Below, piece after piece: positions 1 to 7,358 of a DNA stretch of 21,069 nucleotides. Under the pieces are notes generated by a model. The model worked only from the letters and a program-made list of their open reading frames with translations. It was not told where the DNA came from and ran no database searches. How positions within the stretch are numbered: the first letter of the stretch is position 1; each line of letters opens with the position of its first letter. The position numbers and the translations under genes were made by a program. The DNA comes from an uncultured Duncaniella sp. (GTDB taxonomy: Bacteria; Bacteroidota; Bacteroidia; Bacteroidales; Muribaculaceae), in assembly GCA_910584825.1 (NCBI GenBank), contig CAJUCI010000037.1, positions 1 to 21,069 on the forward strand. The letters are read 5' to 3'.

Positions 1-22
1 TAAATATTAATATTTTAATAAC

Positions 23-48
23 AGTGGTAAGATTTTTATCGCACCACT
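23..48. other. Small imperfect hairpin upstream of susD-like gene
   Basis: AGTGGT (23-28) pairs with ACCACT (43-48), and an inner GAT/ATC pairing lies across a symmetric AA/GC internal loop. It sits in the AT-rich spacer between whatever lies upstream (expected to be a susC partner) and the SusD-like gene. It could be an intra-operon RNA structure or a weak terminator; no clear U-tract follows on either strand. Confidence 0.3.
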
Positions 49-49
49 A

Positions 50-131
50 CTAATTAGCAATTAGTAATTAGTAATTGGCAATTAGCAATTCTTGGCAAGC
101 CAAGCGGCAAGCCGATTAAGTAATTAGTAAT
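50..131. repeat. Intergenic repeat: AATTAGTAATT tract plus GGCAAGCC palindrome block (copy 1)
   Basis: A run of degenerate AATTAG(T/C) words (about 50-90) is followed by two tiny inverted repeats with AA loops, CTTGGC-AA-GCCAAG and CGGC-AA-GCCG, and then ATTAAG. Positions 81-120 match 5405-5444 at 38 of 40 bases by eye, so this is a dispersed intergenic element. It lies directly upstream of the SusD-like start codon. Confidence 0.75.
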
Positions 132-172
132 TGGCTGTTAACGATTCAGCATTAAACAACGCTAAAACAATT

Positions 173-1711
173 ATGAAACTATATAAACTGATTCCGGCTG
201 TGGCTCTGCTCTTTGCCGCGTGCTCGGAGGACGAGATGGACCGCATCAACACCGACAACGGCAATCCCCCTATCGGTGTAATCAACGGCCGCCTCATGAT
301 TACCGATGCCATCACCTCGACCGGCTTCTCGACGGCGAGCGGCGACTATGCCTTCTATACGTCAATCTATAATGAGCAGATTTTCGGTACGGGCAACAAC
401 CAGTTCAAGAACGCCGAGCTGCGCCAGCTCTCGGAGGTGGCAGGCTCGTCGACCTTCAACAATGTGTGGAACAGCACATATGCCAACCTCCTCAACATCA
501 AGACCATCATGGAGAAGTGCGGCGAGGGCGGCACAAATGCCGGTCAGAAGGACCTCCTGGGCATGGCCCAGGTGCTCGCAGCCGTCAACTGGGGCATACT
601 CACCGACATGCACGGCGACATCCCCTGCTCGGAGGCTCTGCAGGGCGGCTCGCTCAAGCAGCCCAAGCTCGACAAGCAGGAGGATATATACAAATACATC
701 TTCTCGCTGCTCGACGATGCCATTGCCAATCTCACCGAGGCTGAGGCCGAGGGCATGAACTATGTGGGCGACCAGGACATCCTCTACGGCAACGACAATG
801 CCGCCTGGCTTGCCGCCGCCCATGCCGTCAAGGCCCGCTACAAGCTCCACATGATGAAGCGCGACGCCAATGCGGCTGCCGAGGCCATGAACGAGGCCAA
901 GGCCGCACTCGCCGGTGGATTTGACGGAATGACTCTCGACATCTATGACGGCACCGAGTCGCTCATGACCCCCTGGGCCGCTTTCCAGTACAGCCGCGAC
1001 TACTGCGCTTGCACAACCACCGTGCAGTCACTCCTGCAGGAGCGTCAGGACCCGCGCGAGAATATATACATATACTATTATAGCGCGGGCGATGCCCTCG
1101 ACCCCTCCGACCCCGACTATTTCGCTCCTATCTGCGGAACTCCGGGCGATGAGGCTCAGGCCACTGCCTCGGGTGCATGGGACCTCAGTTCGCCCAAATG
1201 GATTGCCTACAATGCCGCCGGCAACTATCCCCTCTATCCCGCCGCTACGACCCACATAGTCTCGCTCGCCGAGGTCAACTTCATCATAGCCGAGGTACAG
1301 GCCCGCAGCAATGCCGACTGCACCGACGCGCTGACCGACGCTATCGAGGCCGGCTTTGCCGACAGCCGCGCGTTCGGTTCAATCACCACTTCGGCTGCCG
1401 ACTATGTGGCATCGCTCTCGTCACGCCTGTCGGCCGACCCGGTCAAGGAGGTTATGGTGCAGAAGTATCTCTCGCAGTGTCGCGACGAGCAGGCTGAGAC
1501 CTACAACGACCTGCGCCGCTGCAAGGCTCTCGGCGAGGAGTTTGTGGCTATGACCAACCCCAAGAATGTCAACGGTGCATCGAGCCGCTGGCCCCTGCGT
1601 CTGCCCTACGGCAACTCGGGCGTGTCATCCAACCCCAACGTCCGCGCCGCCTATGGCGACGGCCTCTACGTCTTCACCGAGCCCGTCTGGATTTTCGGAG
1701 GAACGAGGTGA
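173..1711 (+). CDS. SusD/RagB-family nutrient-binding outer-membrane lipoprotein
   Basis: This is a SusD-like surface lipoprotein that would cap a SusC-type TonB-dependent transporter and capture glycans or other nutrients; the substrate cannot be read from sequence. I place the start at ATG 173 because it gives a clean lipoprotein signal, MKLYKLIPAVALLFAAC, with Cys17 lipidated. A TTG 42 bases upstream would lie inside repeat DNA. SEDE follows the cysteine and resembles the Bacteroidetes lipoprotein export signal for surface display. The INTDNGNPP segment near the N-terminus and the C-terminal RLPYGNSGVSSNP segment are typical of the SusD-like_2 branch (PF12771). Length is 512 aa, normal for the family. 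The usual susC neighbour is expected just upstream of the window. No dedicated promoter was seen, consistent with co-transcription from upstream. Confidence 0.92.
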   Translation: MKLYKLIPAVALLFAACSEDEMDRINTDNGNPPIGVINGRLMITDAITSTGFSTASGDYAFYTSIYNEQIFGTGNNQFKNAELRQLSEVAGSSTFNNVWNSTYANLLNIKTIMEKCGEGGTNAGQKDLLGMAQVLAAVNWGILTDMHGDIPCSEALQGGSLKQPKLDKQEDIYKYIFSLLDDAIANLTEAEAEGMNYVGDQDILYGNDNAAWLAAAHAVKARYKLHMMKRDANAAAEAMNEAKAALAGGFDGMTLDIYDGTESLMTPWAAFQYSRDYCACTTTVQSLLQERQDPRENIYIYYYSAGDALDPSDPDYFAPICGTPGDEAQATASGAWDLSSPKWIAYNAAGNYPLYPAATTHIVSLAEVNFIIAEVQARSNADCTDALTDAIEAGFADSRAFGSITTSAADYVASLSSRLSADPVKEVMVQKYLSQCRDEQAETYNDLRRCKALGEEFVAMTNPKNVNGASSRWPLRLPYGNSGVSSNPNVRAAYGDGLYVFTEPVWIFGGTR

Positions 1712-1724
1712 GTCTATAGTAAAT

Positions 1725-1880
1725 AAAGTCTAAAGTTAAAAGAGTTAAGATATTAGATTGTTGTGATATTCGTGTCACACATCTAATATCTTAACTCTTT
1801 TAACTTTTTAGACCCTTTAGACTCTAAGGATTAACTCTTTAAACTTTAGACTTTATAAACTTTATGAGATTGACTCCTTT
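1725..1880. repeat. Large AT-rich inverted repeat in convergent spacer
   Basis: Positions 1728-1758 and 1781-1813 form a stem of about 31 bp interrupted only by two extra T residues, around a 22-nt loop that contains TGTGA...TCACA. Further degenerate TTAACT/TTTAGACTTTA words continue to about 1880 and could pair with the left arm in an alternative fold. It lies between the convergent SusD-like gene and the LptF/G gene and may act as a bidirectional terminator, although no uninterrupted U-run follows the stem. The word structure looks like a low-complexity intergenic repeat built from TTTAAACTTTAGAC-like units. Confidence 0.7.
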
Positions 1881-1909
1881 AACTCCATAGACTCCCTCTA
1901 CCATAGTGC

Positions 1910-2980
1910 CTATCCATGTGACGCGCGGTAGTAGAGGTAGATGGCGATGAATGTGTAGATGATGTTGGGAATCCACATGGCCACCATAGGCGATGTGTAG
2001 CCCGATACGGCAAATGTCGATGTCACCGTCATAAATAGGATGTAGCTGAAACTCAGCACCAGACCGATACCGATATTCACGCCCATGCCGCCCTTGACCT
2101 TGCGCGACGAGAGCGACATGCCTATCACGGTGAGGATAAATGCCGCCGCCGTCATGGCGTAACGCTTGTGCATCTCAATCTCAAACGACTTGATGTTGGC
2201 CACGCCGCGCTCCTTCTGACGGGCGATATACTCGCTCAGGGCGGGCGAGGTGAGCATCTCCTGGTCGTTCTTGGATATGAGGAAGTCGCGCGGCTCGATG
2301 GGTATCACCGTGTCGAGGCGCGAGCCGCGGCGTATCTTCTCGCGTTGGCCGTCAAAATCGCGTATCATGTAGTCGCGCACGGTCCAGTTGTGCAGCGTGT
2401 CCCAACGGATTGACTGGGCCGTGAGGCGCGACACGAGCGTCTTGCCGTCAAACGACTCGAGCGAAAACTTGTAGCCCGTCTTCTGGAGATTGTCGTAACG
2501 CGACATGTAGGCTATCTCACCCTTGGCCACCTGCAGCTGGATGTTTGTGCCGTAGTCCACGCGCTTGCTCTTGACATACTCATTGGTGTAATTGATGCGC
2601 TTGACGTTGGCGGGCGGGATGATGTATGCGCTCAGCACGAATGTAAGCGCGGCGATGAAGGTCGCGCTTATCAGATAGGGGCGCAGCAGTCGGCGATAGC
2701 TCATGCCGGTCGAGAGCATGGCTATAATCTCGCTGTTGTCGGCCAGCTTGGAGGTGAAGAAGATGACGGCGATGAATGTGAACAGCGGGCTGAACTGATT
2801 GGCGAAATAAGGCAGGAAGTTGAGGAAGTAGTCAAAGATGGTTGCCTTCAACGGAGCCTTGAGAAACGCGTCGAGCTTCTCGTTGATGTCAAACATCACC
2901 GTAATCGACAATATCAGAAATATCGCGAACACGTATGTGCCGAGAAACTTGCGTATGATGTACCAATCGAGAATCTTCAT
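1910..2980 (-). CDS. LptF/LptG-family permease (YjgP/YjgQ)
   Basis: This is an inner-membrane component of the LptB2FG ABC transporter, which extracts lipopolysaccharide and hands it to the LptC/LptA bridge. The 356-aa protein has the family topology: three N-terminal hydrophobic segments (about residues 12-31, 48-76 and 100-122), a soluble periplasmic beta-rich region (about 123-265) and three C-terminal hydrophobic segments. The N-terminus, ILDWYIIRKFLGTY, is typical. It starts 48 bases after the tgt stop, a tgt-permease order familiar from other Bacteroidetes. LptF and LptG cannot be separated by eye, so no symbol is given. The opposite-strand reading frame over 2168-2413 is a shadow. Confidence 0.9.
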   Translation of the reverse strand: MKILDWYIIRKFLGTYVFAIFLILSITVMFDINEKLDAFLKAPLKATIFDYFLNFLPYFANQFSPLFTFIAVIFFTSKLADNSEIIAMLSTGMSYRRLLRPYLISATFIAALTFVLSAYIIPPANVKRINYTNEYVKSKRVDYGTNIQLQVAKGEIAYMSRYDNLQKTGYKFSLESFDGKTLVSRLTAQSIRWDTLHNWTVRDYMIRDFDGQREKIRRGSRLDTVIPIEPRDFLISKNDQEMLTSPALSEYIARQKERGVANIKSFEIEMHKRYAMTAAAFILTVIGMSLSSRKVKGGMGVNIGIGLVLSFSYILFMTVTSTFAVSGYTSPMVAMWIPNIIYTFIAIYLYYRASHG

Positions 2981-3028
2981 CGTGAAAAAGAGTTGGACGG
3001 TGTGTTATAACTGAAGTCTGCCTCCCTG

Positions 3029-4159
3029 TTACAGCCGTCGGGTTACGCGTTCTACCATCTGCGTCTTCCACGGCTTGAAGTCGCCGGCCATGATGTGCTT
3101 GCGGGCCTCGCCCACCAGCCAGAGATAGAATGCGAGATTGTGAATCGAGGCTATCTGCATGGCCAGAATCTCGTCGGCGATGAAGAGATGGCGCAGATAG
3201 GCGCGTGAGTAGGCGCGGTCGACATACGACGGGCCATCCTCCTGGATGGGCGAGAAGTCGTCGGCCCACTTCTTGTTGCGCATATTCATCACGCCGTGGG
3301 CCGTGAAGAGCATGCCGTTGCGCCCGTTGCGCGTAGGCATCACGCAGTCCATCATGTCGACGCCGCGGTCAATGGCCTCGAGGATATTGGCGGGGGTGCC
3401 CACACCCATGAGATAACGGGGCTTGTCGGCGGGAAGTATCTCGTTGACCACCTCAATCATCTCATACATCACCTCGGCCGGTTCGCCTACGGCCAGACCG
3501 CCTATGGCGTTGCCGTCGGCACCGAGGTCGGCCACATGGCGTGCGGCCTCGCGGCGCAGGTCGGGATAGGTCACGCCCTGCACTATGGGGAAATAGGCCT
3601 GGGAATAGCCATACTTGCCCTCGGTCTCCTTATAGCGTTTCCATCCGCGCTCGAGCCAACGCTGGGTCAGCGAGAGCGACTTACGGGCATAGCTGTACTC
3701 GGCGGTGCCGGGAGGGCACTCGTCAAGGGCCATCATGATGTCGGCACCGATGCTGCGCTCTATGTCGACGACGCTCTCGGGGGTGAAGAGATGCTTCGAC
3801 CCGTCGATATGCGAGCGAAACCATGCCCCCTCCTCGGTGAGCTTGCGGTTGGCGGCAAGCGAGAACACCTGAAATCCGCCGCTGTCGGTGAGTATCGGGC
3901 GTTCCCAGCCGTTGAACTTATGGAGTCCGCCCGCCTTCTCGAGGATGTCGATGCCGGGACGGAGGTAGAGGTGATAGGTGTTGCCGAGTATTATCTGGGC
4001 CTTGACATCGTCACGCAGTTCATGCTGATGCACGGCCTTGACACTGCCGAGCGTGCCTACAGGCATGAATATAGGGGTCTCGATAGTGCCGTGGTCAGTT
4101 GTGATAAGCCCGGCACGCGCATTGGTGCCGGGTGATGTGGCCTGAAGTGTGAAATCCAT
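3029..4159 (-). CDS. tgt: Queuine tRNA-ribosyltransferase (tRNA-guanine transglycosylase)
   Basis: Bacterial Tgt exchanges guanine-34 for the queuosine precursor preQ1 in tRNAs with GUN anticodons. The 376-aa sequence has the TIM-barrel signatures: TDSGGFQVF with Asp92, MALDEC with Asp146, VQG at 194-196, and GVDMMDCVMPTRNGR holding the expected nucleophile Asp271. The zinc site is unusual. At the spacing of the family CxCxxC (38 residues after the nucleophile), this protein has Gly309, Ser311 and Asp314, while the fourth ligand, His340 in SIHNL, is kept. Structural zinc is therefore probably absent or bound differently. Gene order (FKBP lipoprotein 56 bases upstream, LptF/G 48 bases downstream) suggests one operon. 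The long open frame on the other strand at 3296-4135 is antisense. Confidence 0.97.
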   Translation of the reverse strand: MDFTLQATSPGTNARAGLITTDHGTIETPIFMPVGTLGSVKAVHQHELRDDVKAQIILGNTYHLYLRPGIDILEKAGGLHKFNGWERPILTDSGGFQVFSLAANRKLTEEGAWFRSHIDGSKHLFTPESVVDIERSIGADIMMALDECPPGTAEYSYARKSLSLTQRWLERGWKRYKETEGKYGYSQAYFPIVQGVTYPDLRREAARHVADLGADGNAIGGLAVGEPAEVMYEMIEVVNEILPADKPRYLMGVGTPANILEAIDRGVDMMDCVMPTRNGRNGMLFTAHGVMNMRNKKWADDFSPIQEDGPSYVDRAYSRAYLRHLFIADEILAMQIASIHNLAFYLWLVGEARKHIMAGDFKPWKTQMVERVTRRL

Positions 4160-4215
4160 ACTTCTTGTCAGTGATATATGTCAGTACAAAGACTTTTGCC
4201 CGCGTGATACGCGAC

Positions 4216-4776
4216 TCAGGGCTTGGCCTCGTAGTCGACGATGTCGGTGAGCTTCATGTCAAACACCAGCGTCGAGTAAGGGGGGATTGAGCCTGAACCG
4301 GAGGCACCGTAGGCCATCGAATAGGGTATCACCACACGTGCGCTGTCGCCCACGCGCATGTACTGGAGCACGGCGGTCCAGCCGGCGATTACATCGCCTA
4401 CCGATGTCTCGAGCACCGAGTCGGTCATGAGGTATGACGAGTCAAACGCCACATTATTATATAGGCGTCCGATATACTTTACCTTGACTGTCGATGTGAG
4501 CAGCGGCGAGAGGTTGCCCTCGGTCTTGGAGCGGTCGCTGAGATACTTGACGAGTATCTGCGAGCCGATGTTCCATGCCGGGGTGAGCGGGGTGTACTCA
4601 TTCACGCCCGACTCGGTGATGCGATACTTCTCAGCCTCGAAGAAGTCGATATTGGCCTGTCGCCAGTCCTTATACTGCTCCCAAGTCGACTTGTCATCAT
4701 CGCCGCACGACGTGAGGGCCAATCCGGCAACCGCGATAGCGGCAATGGGCAGCAGACGTAATGTGATGTGTTTCAT
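4216..4776 (-). CDS. FKBP-type peptidyl-prolyl isomerase, lipoprotein
   Basis: This is a 186-aa envelope prolyl isomerase. The signal peptide ends in LALTSC with Cys24 lipidated, followed by GDDDK, an acidic tract like the Bacteroidetes surface-export signal, so it may face outward rather than the periplasm. The FKBP fold occupies about residues 95-182: VKVKYIGRLYNNVAFDSS, then VIAGW, then MAYGASGSGSIPPYSTLVFD, covering most family active-site aromatic positions. Residues 25-90 are a charged spacer without a recognised domain. The gene starts 9 bases after the LemA stop and is surely co-transcribed with it. Its natural substrates are unknown. Confidence 0.93.
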   Translation of the reverse strand: MKHITLRLLPIAAIAVAGLALTSCGDDDKSTWEQYKDWRQANIDFFEAEKYRITESGVNEYTPLTPAWNIGSQILVKYLSDRSKTEGNLSPLLTSTVKVKYIGRLYNNVAFDSSYLMTDSVLETSVGDVIAGWTAVLQYMRVGDSARVVIPYSMAYGASGSGSIPPYSTLVFDMKLTDIVDYEAKP

Positions 4777-4785
4777 CCTTGATGA

Positions 4786-5364
4786 TTAGAATTGTACCTC
4801 GGGTGCGCGCTGGGCGGCATCGTCGGCTTTAAACTGGGGTTGGGGCGTGAAGCCGAACCATCCGGCATAAATGACGGTGGGGAACTTCTTGATGGCCGTG
4901 TTATAACCGGCCACAGCCTCGGTGTAGCGGCCGCGGGCGGTGGCTATACGGTTTTCGGTGCCTTCAAGCTGTACCTGCAGGTCGCGGAAATTCTCGTTGG
5001 CCTTCAGGTCGGGATACGCCTCGGTGACTGCGAGGAGAGACTTGAGCGCGCCTGTCAGTTCGTTCTGGGCTGCCTGAAACTTGGCGAGGGTTTCCTCGTT
5101 GAGGTCGTCGGCATTGATGTTGACCGAGGTTGCGGCGGCACGGGCCTGTGTCACCTTCTCGAGGGTCGAGCTTTCGTGTGTGGCATAGCCTTTTACGGTG
5201 TTGACCAGATTGGGGATGAGGTCGGCACGACGCTGATACTGGTTCTGGACCTCGGCCCACTGCTGTTCTACGCCCTGCTTCTGCTCGACGAGCGAGTTAT
5301 AGTTGCACGAGCTGAGTGCCGGCAACATGGCCAGCATGAGGAGAAATATTTTAAAGTGCTTCAC
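4786..5364 (-). CDS. LemA family lipoprotein
   Basis: The 192-aa protein has a lipoprotein signal peptide (cleavage before Cys20 in ALSSC) followed by the LemA signature: NSLVEQKQGVEQQWAEVQNQ, then QRRADLIPNLVNTVKGYA, then a long helical region and an AGYNTAIKKFPTV segment near the C-terminus. The family forms a helical bundle of unclear biochemical role at the envelope. No acidic export signal follows the cysteine (NYNS), so a periplasm-facing location is likely. The initiator is GTG; there is no in-frame ATG upstream, and an internal ATG would cut the signal peptide. It is first in the lemA > FKBP > tgt > lptF/G run. Its 5' side abuts the AATTAG repeat, so any promoter lies in or beyond repeat DNA. 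Confidence 0.93.
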   Translation of the reverse strand: MKHFKIFLLMLAMLPALSSCNYNSLVEQKQGVEQQWAEVQNQYQRRADLIPNLVNTVKGYATHESSTLEKVTQARAAATSVNINADDLNEETLAKFQAAQNELTGALKSLLAVTEAYPDLKANENFRDLQVQLEGTENRIATARGRYTEAVAGYNTAIKKFPTVIYAGWFGFTPQPQFKADDAAQRAPEVQF

Positions 5365-5380
5365 CTTTGGGGAGAATTAT

Positions 5381-5495
5381 TAAATTAGTAATTAGCAATT
5401 AGTAATTAGCAATTTTTGGCAAGCCAAGCTGCAAGCCGATTAAGCAATTCTCAGTAAACTGAGCTGCAAAAGCCATTGACTTGGCAAGCCGGTTA
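5381..5495. repeat. Intergenic repeat: AATTAGTAATT tract plus GGCAAGCC palindromes (copy 2)
   Basis: This is the second copy of the element seen at 50-131; 5405-5444 matches 81-120 at 38 of 40 bases. It extends further through CTCAGT-AA-ACTGAG (about 5450-5463) and another TTGGCAAGCCGG near 5481-5492. The repeated theme is short perfect stems closed by an AA dinucleotide. It lies in the promoter-proximal region of the lemA-like gene. Confidence 0.75.
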
Positions 5496-5509
5496 TGCGG
5501 GTTGTCGCT

Positions 5510-5543
5510 GTAGGAGCGACGGCTTTAGCCGTCGATATGGCAC
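5510..5543 (+). repeat. REP-like palindrome, copy A
   Basis: The element has a GTAGGAG head, the perfect hairpin CGACGGCT-TT-AGCCGTCG (8-bp stem, TT turn) and an ATATGGCAC tail. It is the same family as copies at 13247, 14694 and, inverted, 14770 and 5605. The GTAG head next to a palindrome is the hallmark described for REP sequences served by RAYT (TnpA-REP) transposases. Confidence 0.85.
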
Positions 5544-5604
5544 GACAAAGCTATCTTCATGCCGATATTTCGCGACGAAACGAACTATATGAGCCGTTCA
5601 TAGC

Positions 5605-5636
5605 GTCATACCGACGGCCAAAGTCGTCACTCCTAC
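5605..5636 (-). repeat. REP-like palindrome, copy B (inverted partner, degenerate)
   Basis: On the minus strand this reads GTAGGAG, then TGACGACT-TT-GGCCGTCG, then GTATGAC. It matches copy A with several stem mismatches and faces it in inverted orientation about 60 bases away. Together A and B form a REP doublet (REPIN/BIME-like) in the spacer downstream of glyS and upstream of the lemA-like gene. Confidence 0.7.
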
Positions 5637-5657
5637 CTCGGCTTCGCCCGCTAAGTA

Positions 5658-7202
5658 TTATCCCAGCTTGCGGAGGAGGGAATTGATTGACACGCGGTCG
5701 TGAATAATCTTGTGGAGGTCGTCGACGCTCACGCGGGTCTGCTCCATAGAGTCGCGCTCGCGCAGGGTGACGGTGTTGTCCTCGAGGGTCTGATGGTCGA
5801 CAGTGATGCAGAAGGGGGTACCGATGGCATCCTGGCGGCGGTAACGCTTGCCGATTGAGTCCTTCTCCTCGTAGTGGGTAGCGAAGTCAAACTTAAGCTC
5901 GTTGACAATCTCGCGGGCCTTGTCGGGCAGACCGTCCTTGCGCACGAGGGGCATCACGGCACACTTGACGGGAGCCAGCGGCGCGGGGAGGTGGAGCACC
6001 ACGCGGGTGTCGCCGCCCTCCAGTGCCTGCTCCTCATAGCTCGAGCAGAGTACGCTCAGGAACATACGGTCAACGCCAATCGAGGTCTCGATGACATAGG
6101 GGGTATAGCTCTCGTTGAGCTCGGGGTCAAAATACTGTATCTTCTTGCCCGAGAACTTCTCGTGCTGCGAAAGGTCAAAGTTGGTACGCGAGTGGATACC
6201 CTCAACCTCCTTGAAGCCGAAGGGCATCTGGAACTCGATGTCAGTGGCGGCGTTGGCATAGTGGGCCAGCTTCTCGTGGTCGTGGTAGCGATACTTCTCG
6301 TCGCCGAGGCCGAGGGCCTTGTGCCAGCGCAGACGGAACTCCTTCCAGCTCTTGAACCACTCCATCTCCGAGCCGGGGCGCACGAAGAACTGCATCTCCA
6401 TCTGCTCGAACTCCCTCATGCGGAAGATGAACTGACGGGCCACAATCTCGTTGCGGAACGCCTTGCCTATCTGAGCGATACCGAAGGGGATGCGCATGCG
6501 GCCGGTCTTCTGCACGTTGAGATAGTTTACGAAGATGCCCTGAGCGGTCTCGGGGCGGAGATATACGGTCATCGCGCCCTCGGCGGTCGAGCCCATCTCG
6601 GTCTTGAACATGAGGTTGAACTGACGCACCTCGGTCCAGTTCTTGGTGCCTGAGATGGGGCATACAATCTCCTCGTCGATGATTATCTGACGCAGCTCGT
6701 TGAGGTCACCGTCGTTCATGGCCTTGGCGAAACGCTCGTGCAGGGCGTCGCGCTTGGCGGCATGCTCGAGCACGCGGGGATTGGTCTGACGGAACATAGC
6801 CTCGTCAAAAGTCTCGCCGAAACGCTTGGCGGCCTTGGCCACCTCCTTGTTGATTTTGTCGTCTATCTTGGCTATCTGCTCCTCGATGAGCACATCGGCG
6901 CGATAACGCTTCTTGGAGTCCTTATTGTCAATCAGGGGGTCATTGAACGCATCCACGTGACCCGAAGCCTTCCATATGGTGGGGTGCATGAAGATGGCCG
7001 AGTCGATGCCTACGATGTTCTCGTGCAGGAGGGTCATTGAGTCCCACCAGTAACGCTTGATGTTGTTCTTAAGCTCGACGCCGTTCTGACCGTAGTCATA
7101 CACTGCCGAAAGGCCGTCATAGATTTCGCTTGAGGGGAACACAAAGCCATACTCTTTGGCGTGGCTCACAATTTTCTTGAATACGTCTTCCTGGGTAGCC
7201 AT
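5658..7202 (-). CDS. glyS: Glycine--tRNA ligase (homodimeric class II type)
   Basis: This enzyme charges tRNA-Gly with glycine. The 514-aa single-chain form is the alpha2 type used by Bacteroidetes, archaea and eukaryotes, not the alpha2-beta2 glyQ/glyS type. Visible signatures are the N-terminal SSEIYDGLSAVYDYG, class II motif 2 in LRPETAQGIFVNY and AQIGKAFRNEI, REFEQMEMQFFV, motif 3 in ETSIGVDRMF, and the C-terminal anticodon-binding domain with LAPVKCAVMPLV and RYRRQDAIGTPFC. The start ATG 7202 lies about 50 bases downstream of a -7 element. A separate, terminated upstream transcript is predicted at 7297-7711. The gene is probably monocistronic, because its 3' side is a repeat-filled spacer with a REP doublet. 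Confidence 0.97.
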   Translation of the reverse strand: MATQEDVFKKIVSHAKEYGFVFPSSEIYDGLSAVYDYGQNGVELKNNIKRYWWDSMTLLHENIVGIDSAIFMHPTIWKASGHVDAFNDPLIDNKDSKKRYRADVLIEEQIAKIDDKINKEVAKAAKRFGETFDEAMFRQTNPRVLEHAAKRDALHERFAKAMNDGDLNELRQIIIDEEIVCPISGTKNWTEVRQFNLMFKTEMGSTAEGAMTVYLRPETAQGIFVNYLNVQKTGRMRIPFGIAQIGKAFRNEIVARQFIFRMREFEQMEMQFFVRPGSEMEWFKSWKEFRLRWHKALGLGDEKYRYHDHEKLAHYANAATDIEFQMPFGFKEVEGIHSRTNFDLSQHEKFSGKKIQYFDPELNESYTPYVIETSIGVDRMFLSVLCSSYEEQALEGGDTRVVLHLPAPLAPVKCAVMPLVRKDGLPDKAREIVNELKFDFATHYEEKDSIGKRYRRQDAIGTPFCITVDHQTLEDNTVTLRERDSMEQTRVSVDDLHKIIHDRVSINSLLRKLG

Positions 7203-7254
7203 TGTATAGTACTGTATTTACTGAAATTTCTTTCTATTAAAGTGTCTGAAGTCG

Positions 7255-7262
7255 CAAAGTTA
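7255..7262 (-). promoter_or_regulatory. -7 promoter element of glyS
   Basis: On the minus strand this reads TAACTTTG, a perfect match to the Bacteroidetes TAnnTTTG box. It lies 52 bases before the glyS start, placing the transcript start near 7250. No good TTTG -33 box is seen at the usual distance. It lies downstream of the terminator at 7297-7358, so glyS does not depend on upstream transcription. Confidence 0.65.
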
Positions 7263-7296
7263 CGAAAAAATTCCCTACCCCGCCCCATCGAGGTCT

Positions 7297-7358
7297 TAAA
7301 AATGCAAAAAATGCCACTGTTCCCCATGTCAGCGGTGCGGCCGACATGGGGAACAGTG
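7297..7358 (-). terminator. Strong intrinsic terminator, minus strand, upstream of glyS
   Basis: CACTGTTCCCCATGTC (7315-7330) and its exact reverse complement (7343-7358) form a perfect 16-bp stem with a 12-nt loop. On the minus strand the stem is followed by GCATTTTTTGCATTTTT, a U-rich tail; the plus strand has no T-run after it. It therefore ends a leftward transcript, yet no leftward protein gene lies upstream. The predicted product is the candidate ncRNA that begins near 7711. Confidence 0.85.

Noticed and set aside
3296..4135. 279-codon plus-strand frame
   Set aside because: Antisense to tgt, whose catalytic motifs are unmistakable.
4187..4194. -7 promoter for tgt (AGTCTTTG on minus)
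   Set aside because: Lacks the TA of TAnnTTTG and has no -33 box; operon transcription from the lemA-like gene is simpler.
5874..6653. 259-codon plus-strand frame
   Set aside because: Antisense to glyS; low-complexity L/E/H/G composition.
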